DNA of 64,000 nt from Neorhizobium sp. SHOUNA12A (GTDB lineage: Bacteria; Pseudomonadota; Alphaproteobacteria; Rhizobiales; Rhizobiaceae), in assembly GCF_023006505.1 (NCBI RefSeq), contig NZ_JALBGV010000025.1, forward strand, positions 1-64,000, in the 5' to 3' direction. The notes below the pieces were generated by a model that saw nothing but the letters and a program-made list of their open reading frames with translations, was not told the DNA's origin and ran no database searches. The position numbers and the translations under genes were made by a program. Position 1 is the stretch's first letter; each line of letters starts with the position of its first letter. Of the stretch, positions 52,295 through 60,287 are shown piece by piece.

Positions 52295-53920
52295 GTGAAA
52301 CCCTTCGCCACCCTCCTCGACCGCCTCGTCCTCACCCCGTCCCGCAACGGCAAGCTCACCCTTCTCGCCGACTATTTTCGCGATACGCCCGATCCCGACC
52401 GCGGTTACGGCCTCGCCGCACTTGCAGGCGGCCTGGATCTGAAAAGCGTCAAGCCGGCCATGCTGCGCGATCTCGTGTTGGAACGAATGGATCCGGTCCT
52501 CTTCCAGTATTCCTACGATTATGTCGGCGATCTCGCCGAGACCATCTCGCTGGTCTGGGACGGCACCCGCAAGGACGAAATCGACGACGAGCACCAGCCG
52601 CGCCTCGGCGAGGTCGTCACCAGAATGAACTCGCTCGGCCGCACCGAGGTGCGCCCCGCCGTCCGCGACCTGCTCGACAAGCTCGATACGTCGAGCCGCT
52701 TCGCCTTCCTGAAGCTCGTCACCGGTGCGCTACGCATCGGCGTTTCCGCCCGCCTCGCCAAGCAGGCGCTGTCGGATATGAGCGGAAAAGACGTCACGGA
52801 AATCGAAACCCTCTGGCACGGGCTGACCCCGCCTTATGAACCGCTGTTCGCCTGGCTGGAGGGCAGGGCTGACAAACCGGTTCTGGCGACGCCGGCGATC
52901 TTCCATTCGGTCATGCTCGCCAATCCGGTCGAGACGGGCGATCTCGAAAAGCTGGACCCCGCCGATTACGCCGCCGAGTGGAAATGGGACGGCATTCGGG
53001 TGCAGATGTCGAGCTACGGCGGCACGAAGAAGCTCTATTCCCGCTCCGGCGACGACATCACCGGCGCCTTTCCGGATGTCGTCGGGTCGATCAATTTCGA
53101 GGGCGTCATCGACGGCGAACTGCTGGTCGGCGGTACCGCCCGCTCCAACAGTCCGACGCGCACCTTCTCCGATCTGCAGCAGCGGCTGAACCGCAAGACG
53201 GTGACAGCCAAGATGCTCGACGACTACCCCGCCTTCGTGCGTGCCTACGACCTGCTGTTCGAAAGCGACCTCGATATCCGCGCCGAGACATTTTTCGAAC
53301 GTCGCAGGCGGCTCGCCGACGTGATCGAACGGGCGCCGCACGACCGTTTCGATCTTTCCGAACTCGTGCCGTTCACCACCTGGGACGAACTCGACCGCAT
53401 CCGCGTCGCGCCGCCTGATCCGGTCATCGAAGGGGTGATGATCAAGCGCAAGGACAGCCCTTATCAGGCCGGCCGCCTCAAGGGGCCATGGTTCAAGTGG
53501 AAGCGCGACCCCTACAATATCGACGCGGTGATGCTTTATGCCCAGCGCGGTCACGGCAAGCGGTCGAGCTATTATTCCGACTTCACCTTCGGCGTCTGGG
53601 CCGAGACGCCGGATGGCGAGGCGCTGGTGCCGGTCGGCAAGGCCTATTTCGGCTTTACCGATGCGGAGCTCGAAGTGCTCGACAAGTTCGTGCGCGACAA
53701 CACGGTCGACCGCTTCGGGCCGGTGCGGGCGGTGCGCGCGGACCCGGATTTCGGCTTCGTGCTGGAAGTCGCCTTTGAGGGCATCAACCGCTCGACCCGC
53801 CACAAGTCGGGCGTCGCCATGCGCTTTCCACGCATCGCCCGCCTGCGCCAGGACAAGCTGCCGCGCGACGCCGACCGGCTGTCGACGCTGACGGCAATGG
53901 TGGACGCCAAGGCGAATTAG
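52295..53920 (+). CDS. ATP-dependent DNA ligase (TIGR04120-type)
   Basis: A 541-residue ligase. The adenylation motif is EWKWDGIR with the lysine at residue 230, followed by the nucleotidyltransferase motifs (IDGELLVGG, FYFERRRRLADV and EGVMIKRKDSPYQAG) and a C-terminal OB domain (YADFTFGVWAETPDGEALVPVGKAYFGFTD ... RRVRADPDFGFVLEVAFEGI). The start GTG at 52295 has AGAGGGGG upstream. Such ligases join nicks in a repair module with the exonuclease at 51061. The window does not contain the Lhr-Core or MPE partners. Confidence 0.95.
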   Translation: MKPFATLLDRLVLTPSRNGKLTLLADYFRDTPDPDRGYGLAALAGGLDLKSVKPAMLRDLVLERMDPVLFQYSYDYVGDLAETISLVWDGTRKDEIDDEHQPRLGEVVTRMNSLGRTEVRPAVRDLLDKLDTSSRFAFLKLVTGALRIGVSARLAKQALSDMSGKDVTEIETLWHGLTPPYEPLFAWLEGRADKPVLATPAIFHSVMLANPVETGDLEKLDPADYAAEWKWDGIRVQMSSYGGTKKLYSRSGDDITGAFPDVVGSINFEGVIDGELLVGGTARSNSPTRTFSDLQQRLNRKTVTAKMLDDYPAFVRAYDLLFESDLDIRAETFFERRRRLADVIERAPHDRFDLSELVPFTTWDELDRIRVAPPDPVIEGVMIKRKDSPYQAGRLKGPWFKWKRDPYNIDAVMLYAQRGHGKRSSYYSDFTFGVWAETPDGEALVPVGKAYFGFTDAELEVLDKFVRDNTVDRFGPVRAVRADPDFGFVLEVAFEGINRSTRHKSGVAMRFPRIARLRQDKLPRDADRLSTLTAMVDAKAN

Positions 53921-53967
53921 GCGGTGCCGTTCCCGAATCGTTGAATGGACAGCGCCTTTGGCGAGTG

Positions 53968-54981
53968 ATGAAATCAGAATCGCGCGCAACGGAAGAAATG
54001 GATTCCGCAGACATGGCATCAAAAGACATGGCATCAGACCGCATCATTGCCCCGAATTCCCGCTCGATACGCGACGGCGTCACACGCCGGACGCTTTTGG
54101 CGGCCGCCGCCGGCGTTTCGGCCGCTGCCATGTTGCCGGCCGGGGCGCGCGCGGAATTCCCCATTCCGGACGTTCCTCCGCTTGAGAAGGAAGACTATGG
54201 CGAAGCCCGCAAGCGGTTCCATACCAATCTCTTGAGGAAGGGGCCTTCTCCTGAACAGTCTGCCCCGCTCGGCACGCCCGCAGGCGCCAGGAGGGTGATG
54301 TATCGCGGCGGCCCCGACGGTTCGATCGAACTGATCGCCTGGATCTCGCCCTATGAGCCTTCCGCGAAGCTGAAGCCCGCGGTTCTTTTCCTGCACGGCG
54401 GCAACGCCACCGGTGACGGCCATTGGGAACTGATGAAGGCCTATTGGGAAGCCGGTTACGTCGTCATGCTGCCCTCGTTCCGCGGCGAAAACGGCCAGGC
54501 CGGCAATTATTCGGGCTTCTACGACGAGACATCGGATGCGCTCGCTGCCGCAAGCTACCTGGAGGACCTGCCGGGGATCGACAAGAACCGCTTCTTCCTC
54601 GCCGGCCATTCGAATGGCGGCACGCTGGCGCTGCTCGCCTCGATGACCCGAAAATTCCGCGCCTCGGCGCCGATCTCTGCCGGCGTCAATTCCTGGCGTT
54701 ATTTCGGCCGCTTCGAGCGCGAAGTCCGTTTCGACGAAAACGACCAGCAGGAATTCGTCATGCGCTCCTCGGTCTGTTTCGGCCACAGCCTCAAATGCCC
54801 GACGCTGCTGCTGCGCGGCACCGAGGAACGCCCCTTCGATGCCGACCACCAGCTGCTGATGGATCGGGCAAAATCGACAGGCGTTTCCATCGAGGCAAAG
54901 CTCTTGCCCGGCAACCACAACGGCGTCGTGCCGGGCGCGGTCGCCGAGAGCATCCGCTTCTTCAACCAGGTCATAGGGTAG
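53968..54981 (+). CDS. Tat-exported alpha/beta hydrolase (dienelactone hydrolase/prolyl-oligopeptidase-like)
   Basis: A 337-residue periplasmic serine hydrolase. The twin arginine signal is TRRTLLAAAAGVSAAAMLPAGARAE (R40-R41), after a long pre-region. The nucleophile motif is GHSNGG in FFLAGHSNGGTLALLAS, with the acid in LLLRGTEERPFDADHQLLMD and the His in LLPGNHNGVVPGAV. The substrate is unknown. The N-terminus contains a small tandem duplication, DMASKDMASD, so the exact start is uncertain (53941, 53968 or 53998). It is downstream of the ligase by 47 bases but unrelated. Confidence 0.85.
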   Translation: MKSESRATEEMDSADMASKDMASDRIIAPNSRSIRDGVTRRTLLAAAAGVSAAAMLPAGARAEFPIPDVPPLEKEDYGEARKRFHTNLLRKGPSPEQSAPLGTPAGARRVMYRGGPDGSIELIAWISPYEPSAKLKPAVLFLHGGNATGDGHWELMKAYWEAGYVVMLPSFRGENGQAGNYSGFYDETSDALAAASYLEDLPGIDKNRFFLAGHSNGGTLALLASMTRKFRASAPISAGVNSWRYFGRFEREVRFDENDQQEFVMRSSVCFGHSLKCPTLLLRGTEERPFDADHQLLMDRAKSTGVSIEAKLLPGNHNGVVPGAVAESIRFFNQVIG

Positions 54982-55029
54982 GGTCGAGTGCCCCTGTCAT
55001 TTTGACGATTTTCGCACTATCTTTCGACC

Positions 55030-55257
55030 ATGGAAACTGCGCAGGACCGCACCATTATTCCAGCAGATTACCCGGAACTGAAGCAGCTCGTCTGGAGCCG
55101 CGATCCGTTGCGCCCGATTCCGGCCGAGGAGGTCTTCTCCATCTATGAGCGCAATTGGCGTTTTGTGGATGAACGCGGCCTCACCAGGCGGGAGGCCGAT
55201 CTCATCGAGGATCTGGCGCGGGCCTTCGGCGGGGGCGTGATGCTCAAATCCCGATGA
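55030..55257 (+). CDS. Small hypothetical protein, possible nucleotidyltransferase-system partner
   Basis: A 75-residue acidic protein: PADYPELKQLVWSRDPLRPIPAEEVFSIYERNWRFVDERGLTRREADLIEDLARAFGGGVM. The pattern resembles short proteins found directly before AbiEii/nucleotidyltransferase-like toxin genes (from memory, uncertain). It overlaps the next very short frame (ATGA), indicating coupling. No HTH is evident. It follows the alpha/beta hydrolase by 48 bases. Confidence 0.5.
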   Translation: METAQDRTIIPADYPELKQLVWSRDPLRPIPAEEVFSIYERNWRFVDERGLTRREADLIEDLARAFGGGVMLKSR

Positions 55258-55358
55258 AAGATTTCGTTCTCCCCGAACATCAGATCATTGCCGAAGCACT
55301 CTCACGGATGACCATCCGCCTCTGGCTGGAGCTTGAGGTTCGCTCCGGCGACATTTGA
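55254..55358 (+). CDS. 34-residue frame overlapping the preceding gene
   Basis: The ATG overlaps the stop of the 75-residue gene and the frame reads MKDFVLPEHQIIAEALSRMT-IRLWLELEVRSGDI. The beginning, with LPEHQIIAEALSRM, resembles the N-terminus of nucleotidyltransferase (AbiEii-like) partners, and the frame stops before any catalytic motif. It may be a truncated relic of such a partner or a chance frame. Confidence 0.3.
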   Translation: MKDFVLPEHQIIAEALSRMTIRLWLELEVRSGDI

Positions 55359-55423
55359 CCAGCCTCGCGCCAGCCGCATCTGCGATGGTCGGCCCAGACG
55401 TCATCTGCTGGAAGCGGGTTCCC

Positions 55424-56248
55424 ATGCCATTCTCCTTTCGATCTTTCCGCCGAACCCTTGGGCTTTCCGTCACGCTCGCTGCGACCGCTGCGGTCAGCGG
55501 CTGCCAGATTCCCTTGGTCACCGATACCAGCCGCATGAACCCCGACGTCTTCGTCCAGGAGACGTCGCCGGTCTTCAACGTCGCACCCTATGCGGATCCG
55601 CCGTCGAACCAGCCGCCTCCGATGCCGGGCGCCATTCCGCACAAGCGCCAGCTCTATCCGTCGACTTTCCACCAGACCTACGGGTTGCCGATTTCCAACC
55701 CGGTCCACCGGGCGATGTATGGCGTGATCCGCGATGACGGCCACACGCTTCCGGCAATCCCTTATTCGCGCATCGATGCCCGCTATCTGCGCCAGGACGT
55801 TGACTACCAAACCAATGAAGCGCCGGGCACGATCGTCGTCGATACCAGGGAGCGCTTTCTCTATCTCGTGCAGCCGGCCGGCAAGGCGATCCGTTACGGC
55901 GTCGGCCTCGGCAAGGCCGGTTTCGCCTGGCAGGGCCGCGGTGTCATCCAGCGCAAGGCGGAATGGCCGCGCTGGACGCCGCCGGACGAGATGGTCGCCC
56001 GCCAGCCGGATCTGCGCAAATTTTCGGCCGCCGAAGGCGGTGCCAATCCCGGGCTCAACAATCCGCTCGGCGCCCGCGCGCTCTACATCTTCAAGGATGG
56101 CCAGGACACGCTCTACCGGGTGCATGGTACGCCGGACTGGCAGTCCGTCGGCAAACAGACCTCGTCCGGCTGCGTGCGCATGCTCAACCAGGATGTCATC
56201 GACCTCTTCGATCGCGTGCCCTCGGGCACTCAGATCGTGGTCCTCTGA
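55424..56248 (+). CDS. L,D-transpeptidase (ErfK/YbiS/YkuD family), lipoprotein
   Basis: A 274-residue enzyme that forms 3-3 cross-links in peptidoglycan or links lipoproteins to it. The N-terminus has a signal with lipobox VSGC (Cys27). The YkuD domain (about 130-274) contains HGTPDWQSVGKQTSSGCVRM, with the catalytic Cys in SSGC and the upstream conserved His in YRVHGT. A Pro-rich segment (PPSNQPPPMPGAIPHKRQ) precedes it. A strong terminator follows, separating it from a paralogue. The ATG at 55424 has no strong ribosome site; a longer frame is not supported. Confidence 0.93.
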   Translation: MPFSFRSFRRTLGLSVTLAATAAVSGCQIPLVTDTSRMNPDVFVQETSPVFNVAPYADPPSNQPPPMPGAIPHKRQLYPSTFHQTYGLPISNPVHRAMYGVIRDDGHTLPAIPYSRIDARYLRQDVDYQTNEAPGTIVVDTRERFLYLVQPAGKAIRYGVGLGKAGFAWQGRGVIQRKAEWPRWTPPDEMVARQPDLRKFSAAEGGANPGLNNPLGARALYIFKDGQDTLYRVHGTPDWQSVGKQTSSGCVRMLNQDVIDLFDRVPSGTQIVVL

Positions 56249-56277
56249 ACGCCGCAACAGGCTTGGCAACAGACGGA

Positions 56278-56301
56278 AAGAGCGGCGATGCCGCTCTTTT
56301 T
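56278..56301 (+). terminator. Intrinsic terminator of the first L,D-transpeptidase gene
   Basis: AAGAGCGGC/GCCGCTCTT (56278-56286, 56290-56298) with loop GAT is followed by TTT. Confidence 0.88.
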
Positions 56302-56474
56302 CGTTCGATTCATCTCATGGGTTTGAACCGCCGTGTAGGTCTCGTGAATAGTTGATTAACGACCGCGGACCTATCTTCCCTGCGGAAGGAGCGAGTCGGA
56401 ACTTTTCGGCCGCCCTGCCGTTAAAGAGCGATTTTGCTGTTCCCTGCGTTTCCTATCGGACGGTCCTGCCTCAG

Positions 56475-57176
56475 ATGATCCTGAACCCTTCGTTTTCCCG
56501 CCGGAGTTTTTTGTCTCTCCTCGGTGCGGGTGCGGCCTCCACGCTTGCCGGCTGCGCCTCGTCGGTGCCGCGTCCGCTGGCGACCACGGTTGCCTTCCGA
56601 CCGGAGCCCATTGAAGGTCCGCCGTCGGAACTGGATGTGATGTACGGTTCCATGGTCGACGGCGGTTTCGTCATTCCGGCGATACCCTATCGGCAGATCA
56701 ACCCACGCTATTACCGCCAGCAGGTCGTCGATCCGACCGGTGAGCGTCCAGGCACCGTCGTCGTCGATACCGCCTCGCGTTTCCTCTACCTCATCGAGCC
56801 GGGCGGCACCGCGATGCGTTACGGCGTCGGCATCGGCCGCGAAGGGTTCGCCTGGCAGGGCGAGGGCGCCATCCAGTGGCGGCAGAGATGGCCGAAATGG
56901 ACGCCGCCGGACGAAATGGTCGCCCGCCAGCCGGAACTCACCAAATATTCGGCCAAGAACGGCGGCATGCCGCCCGGCCTTCTGAACCCGCTCGGTGCCC
57001 GCGCGCTCTACATCTTCAAGAACGGCCAGGATACGCTCTACCGCCTGCACGGCTCGCCGGAATGGAATTCGATCGGCAAGGCCGTCTCGTCGGGCTGCGT
57101 GCGGCTGATGAACCAGGATATCATCGACCTTTACGACCGCGTGCCGGAAAAGGCGCGTATCGTGGTGTGGCAGTAA
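56475..57176 (+). CDS. L,D-transpeptidase (YkuD family), Tat/lipoprotein paralogue
   Basis: A 233-residue paralogue of the preceding enzyme: FLYLIEPGGTAMRYGVGIGREGFAWQGEGAIQWRQRWPKWTPPDEMVARQPEL and HGSPEWNSIGKAVSSGCVRLM with catalytic Cys. The signal has a twin-arginine start (SRRSFLSLLGAGA, R9-R10) and lipobox LAGC (Cys27), so it is Tat-exported and lipidated. The two genes are tandem but separated by a terminator, so they are separately controlled. Upstream frame extension to 56352 is rejected. Confidence 0.93.
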   Translation: MILNPSFSRRSFLSLLGAGAASTLAGCASSVPRPLATTVAFRPEPIEGPPSELDVMYGSMVDGGFVIPAIPYRQINPRYYRQQVVDPTGERPGTVVVDTASRFLYLIEPGGTAMRYGVGIGREGFAWQGEGAIQWRQRWPKWTPPDEMVARQPELTKYSAKNGGMPPGLLNPLGARALYIFKNGQDTLYRLHGSPEWNSIGKAVSSGCVRLMNQDIIDLYDRVPEKARIVVWQ

Positions 57177-57243
57177 TCTCTGTCACAGACGCTTGCTAAT
57201 CATCCCAGGCGCAACCTAGATTTGCGCCGAAAGGGATTTGCGC

Positions 57244-58128
57244 ATGGTCGAGATCGACACCGCTCTCGTGAAAAACCTGATAGCCGCCCAGTTTCCCGAT
57301 TGGGCGGATTTGTCCGTGCGGCCGGTCGCGAACGGCGGCTGGGACAACCGCACCTTCCATCTCGGCGAGACCATGCTGGTGCGCGTGCCGAGTGCCGAAC
57401 GTTATGTCGCGCAGGTGGAGAAGGAGCACCGCTTCCTGCCGGCGCTTGGCCCCCGATTGCCGCTTCCCATTCCAGTCCCCCTCGGGCTCGGAAAGCCGGG
57501 CGAAGGTTATCCCTGGCCCTGGTCGGTCTATGCCTGGATCGCGGGTGACCGATCCAGCCTCCGGACGATCGCCAATCTGGTCGTTTTTGCTGAGGATCTG
57601 GCCGATTTCCTGCGGGCCCTCTGGAAGATCGACGCATCCGACGGCCCGCCTGCCGGCCCACACAATTTTTTCCGCGGCGGATCGCTTCAGGTCTATGACG
57701 CGGAGTCCCGCCGCTCGATCGATATCCTCTCTGGCGAAATCGATGTGCCGCTGATCACCGAAATCTGGGAACGGGCGCTCGCCTCGACCTGGAAGAACAG
57801 GCCGGTATGGGTGCATGGCGACGTCGCCGAAGGCAACCTGGTTGTCCGCGACGGACGGCTTGCCGCCGTGATCGATTTCGGCAATTCCGGCATCGGCGAT
57901 CCTGCCTGCGACCTCGTCATCGCCTGGACCCTGTTCGACGAACCCGCAGCCCATGCTTTCCGCAATCGGGTGAGGCTCGACGCCGAGACCTGGGAAAGGG
58001 CGCGCGGCTGGTGCCTGTGGAAAGCGCTGATCACGGTTGCCGGCGAACCCGGCACAAATCCGCTGGTCAGGGATGAGCATCGCCGCTGGATCGACCGGAT
58101 CGTCGCGGATCACCTCGGCCAGGCCTGA
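57244..58128 (+). CDS. Aminoglycoside phosphotransferase/kinase-like protein
   Basis: A 294-residue APH-family kinase: nucleotide-binding start NGGWDNRTFHLGETMLVRVPSAERY, the Brenner motif VWVHGDVAEGNLVV and the DFG-like IDFGNSGIGDPACDL. Members phosphorylate aminoglycosides, macrolides or small metabolites such as homoserine or choline. The substrate is not evident; most chromosomal rhizobial members are not resistance genes. AAAGGG precedes the ATG at 57244 (a TTG two codons earlier is possible). Confidence 0.85.
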   Translation: MVEIDTALVKNLIAAQFPDWADLSVRPVANGGWDNRTFHLGETMLVRVPSAERYVAQVEKEHRFLPALGPRLPLPIPVPLGLGKPGEGYPWPWSVYAWIAGDRSSLRTIANLVVFAEDLADFLRALWKIDASDGPPAGPHNFFRGGSLQVYDAESRRSIDILSGEIDVPLITEIWERALASTWKNRPVWVHGDVAEGNLVVRDGRLAAVIDFGNSGIGDPACDLVIAWTLFDEPAAHAFRNRVRLDAETWERARGWCLWKALITVAGEPGTNPLVRDEHRRWIDRIVADHLGQA

Positions 58129-58190
58129 TCTCTGCGGGAACTAGGCTGGAACTTTTCCGTTGAATTGCGTGGAATGTTCTGGAGGAAGCC

Positions 58191-58598
58191 GTGCAGCAGA
58201 ATTCATTATGGCGAGCCTATAGCTACGCTTGGATCACCCTGGCATTTTTTGCTTTCAGTCTTATCGGACATTGGCTGTTCGGCTGGTTCGCCTTTGTCCA
58301 GGAACAGGCCGAGCACGGACAGCCGGTGGAATTTTCCCCCTATCTGGTGGAAATGCTGCGCGACACCTTCGAAAACTGGCAGTCGGAATTCCTGCAGCTG
58401 CTCTGGCAGGTCGGCGGGCTCGCCTTCTTCCTGTTTCTGGGCTCGCCGCAATCGAAGGAAGGCTCCGATCGGCTGGAGGCGAAGATCGATGTCATCCTGC
58501 GCAGAGTGGATCCCGCCGACGGCGAAAGCGTGATCCGGGAATTGGACGAGCGTTATTCAGGCCGCCATACGGACGAGCCGGAAGCCCACAAGACGTGA
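58191..58598 (+). CDS. DUF6766 family membrane protein
   Basis: A 135-residue protein with two predicted spans (ITLAFFAFSLIGHWLFGWF and LLWQVGGLAFFLFLGS) and a charged cytoplasmic tail (KEGSDRLEAKIDVILRRVDPADGESVIRELDERYSGRHTDEPE). The family appears across rhizobia without known function. A GTG start is preceded by GGAGG. It follows the kinase gene by 62 bases and could be co-transcribed with it. Confidence 0.75.
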   Translation: MQQNSLWRAYSYAWITLAFFAFSLIGHWLFGWFAFVQEQAEHGQPVEFSPYLVEMLRDTFENWQSEFLQLLWQVGGLAFFLFLGSPQSKEGSDRLEAKIDVILRRVDPADGESVIRELDERYSGRHTDEPEAHKT

Positions 58599-58654
58599 GC
58601 GGCGCAGGTTCTGCCACCCTTGCGTTGACCGGTCTCGACCGGCGACGGAGACTA

Positions 58655-59140
58655 TCAGACAGGGAACAGTGTCTCTTTTTCGCTTCCCGCTTTCGTCAGC
58701 CTTTCCTTGAGCGCAACCAGTTCGTCGCGCAGTGCCATGGCTTCCTCGAAGCTGCAGCCGGTGGCTTTGCCGATTGCTGCGGTGACCCCGGCCGCCTGGG
58801 TTTTCAGTTCTCTGCCCTTTTTCGTCAGCAAAATCTTCACCTGCCGCTCGTCGTCGCGGTCACGCTTGCGGGCGACGAGGCCGGATTGTTCGAGCCGCTT
58901 GAGGAGAGGGGAGAGCGTGCCGGAATCCAGCCCCAGCCGGTCGCCGATCGCCTTCACCGGCTGGTCGTCCTCCTCCCAGAGCGCGATCATCACCAGGTAT
59001 TGCGGATAGGTGAGGCCGAGCGGTTCCAGCAGCGGCTTATACGTGCGGGTGAAGGCATGCGCCGCGTCGTAGATCGCAAAACACAGCTGCGCATCGAGCT
59101 CGATCTCGAAATTATCCGCGTTGCGCGCTTTTTTCTGCAT
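58655..59140 (-). CDS. ohrR: OhrR, MarR-family organic peroxide sensor
   Basis: A 161-residue MarR repressor of the 2-Cys OhrR type: reactive Cys20 in ELDAQLCFAIYDAAHAF and a second Cys129 in KATGCSFEEAM, matching the Xanthomonas-type sensor. The winged HTH is YLVMIALWEEDDQPVKAIGDRLGLDSGTLSPLLKRLEQSGLVARKRDRDDERQVKILLT. Organic hydroperoxides oxidise the Cys pair and release it from the ohr promoter. Start chosen at MQKKARN; a longer frame is possible. It is divergent from ohr. Confidence 0.92.
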   Translation of the reverse strand: MQKKARNADNFEIELDAQLCFAIYDAAHAFTRTYKPLLEPLGLTYPQYLVMIALWEEDDQPVKAIGDRLGLDSGTLSPLLKRLEQSGLVARKRDRDDERQVKILLTKKGRELKTQAAGVTAAIGKATGCSFEEAMALRDELVALKERLTKAGSEKETLFPV

Positions 59141-59201
59141 GGCCGGTCCTGTCTTCACGTGCCTGTGCTCTATCTTTTTCGGCAAGCGCATTTTCGCAGG
59201 C

Positions 59202-59230
59202 TTGACGACGAAATGCAATGCGCGTAATTA
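59202..59230 (+). promoter_or_regulatory. ohr promoter
   Basis: TTGACG (59202-59207) and TAATTA (59225-59230) with a 17-base spacer. The OhrR operator starts 2 bases after the -10. Confidence 0.72.
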
Positions 59231-59231
59231 G

Positions 59232-59258
59232 ATTGTGCGCAATTTGATTGCGGACAAT
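59232..59258. promoter_or_regulatory. OhrR operator (inverted 12-mers)
   Basis: ATTGTGCGCAAT (59232-59243) and ATTGCGGACAAT (59247-59258) are inverted copies with one mismatch across a TTG centre. It directly overlaps the expected transcription start of ohr and lies between ohr and ohrR. Confidence 0.68.
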
Positions 59259-59301
59259 TTTTAACCCAGCACGACTATCAAAGACCAAGGGAGTTAGACC
59301 C

Positions 59302-59724
59302 ATGCCTATTCTCTACACCACCAAGGCTTCTGCCACCGGCGGCCGCGCCGGCCATGGCGCCTCCGAAGACGGCGTTCTCGACGTCACGCTGACCGTTCCG
59401 AAGGAACTCGGCGGCGACGGCGCCCGCGGCACCAATCCGGAACAGCTCTTCGCTACCGGTTATTCCGCCTGCTTCCTCGGCGCGCTGAAGAACGTTGCCG
59501 GCAAGGAAAAGGTCAAGATCCCGGATGACGCCAAGGTGACGGCGACCGTCGGCATCGGCCCGCGCGACGACGGCAAGGGTTTCGGCATCGAAGTATCTCT
59601 CCTGGTGGACATTCCGGGCATGGACAAGGCCCAGGCCGAAGACCTCGTCGCCAAGGCACACATCGTCTGCCCCTATAGCCACGCGATGCGCACTTCGACC
59701 GAAGTGCCGGTCTCGGTCGCCTGA
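59302..59724 (+). CDS. ohr: Organic hydroperoxide resistance protein Ohr
   Basis: A 140-residue OsmC/Ohr-family thiol peroxidase that reduces organic hydroperoxides with lipoyl/dihydrolipoamide-type electron donors. The peroxidatic Cys is in GTNPEQLFATGYSACFLGAL and the resolving Cys in KAHIVCPYSHAMR; both are present. A G-rich start MPILYTTKASATGGRAG is characteristic. Transcription is from the promoter at 59202; OhrR faces it. A terminator lies just downstream. Confidence 0.97.
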   Translation: MPILYTTKASATGGRAGHGASEDGVLDVTLTVPKELGGDGARGTNPEQLFATGYSACFLGALKNVAGKEKVKIPDDAKVTATVGIGPRDDGKGFGIEVSLLVDIPGMDKAQAEDLVAKAHIVCPYSHAMRTSTEVPVSVA

Positions 59725-59748
59725 TCGTTCTGAAGATTTCCGAAATGG

Positions 59749-59775
59749 AAAGCCGGCCGCTCGCGCCGGCTTTTT
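59749..59775 (+). terminator. Intrinsic terminator of ohr
   Basis: AAAGCCGGC (59749-59757) pairs with GCCGGCTTT (59765-59773) around a 7-base loop and is followed by TT. Confidence 0.88.
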
Positions 59776-60234
59776 CTATTTGATCCCGCCCAGCGTCGCC
59801 CGCAGTTCTGCTGGTCCGCCTTCGCCAAGCTCAGCGTCGATCTCCGCATGCACTCGCTTCCAGATCGGCAGGGCGGCCGACAGCATGGTCATGCCGTCAT
59901 CGGTGAGGCGCAGCAGCCGGCCGCGCCGGTCCTTCGGATCGACGGTGGTTTCCACCAGGCCGCGCCGCTCCAGCACTTTCAGTGCCGCCGTCAGCGTCGT
60001 GCGGTCCATCGCGAGCAGGGTGGCGACCTGGCTCATCGGCGCCGGCTGCGGCCGGTTCAGCGACATCATCAGCGAGAATTGCCCGTTGGTAAGCCCGATC
60101 GGCTTCATTGCATTGTCGAAACGCCGGGCCAGCGCCCGCGCCGCCCGCTGCACATGCAGGCACAGGCACGTGTCGCGTACCAGCAGCGTCGTTGAAAAGG
60201 GAATCACTTCGATGGTCGGGGTGTTTGACAGCAT
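59776..60234 (-). CDS. MarR-family regulator, divergent from DUF899 operon
   Basis: A 152-residue MarR repressor with two close cysteines (TCLCLHVQRAARALARRFDNAMKP, Cys23 and Cys25) and the HTH LMMSLNRPQPAPMSQVATLLAMDRTTLTAALKVLERRGLVETTVDPKDRRGRLLRLTDDG. The Cys pair could make it a redox sensor, like OhrR. It is divergent from the DUF899-DUF1579-VOC genes, with a perfect 12-bp palindrome between. It is the likely repressor of that cluster. Confidence 0.88.
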   Translation of the reverse strand: MLSNTPTIEVIPFSTTLLVRDTCLCLHVQRAARALARRFDNAMKPIGLTNGQFSLMMSLNRPQPAPMSQVATLLAMDRTTLTAALKVLERRGLVETTVDPKDRRGRLLRLTDDGMTMLSAALPIWKRVHAEIDAELGEGGPAELRATLGGIK

Positions 60235-60257
60235 CGGAAGAGTATGTTGATATCAAC
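60225..60257 (+). promoter_or_regulatory. Promoter of the DUF899 operon with overlapping MarR palindrome
   Basis: TTGACA (60225-60230) and TGATAT (60248-60253) are 17 bases apart. The perfect palindrome GTTGATATCAAC (60246-60257) overlaps the -10, so binding would block polymerase. The -35 lies within the first codons of the divergent MarR gene. Confidence 0.68.
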
Positions 60258-60287
60258 TTATTCTGTCAAGCATAGGAGGAGCCTGTC

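Noticed and set aside
56352-56474. N-terminal extension of the second L,D-transpeptidase
   Set aside because: It starts at a TTG without a ribosome site and would hide the twin-arginine/lipobox signal.
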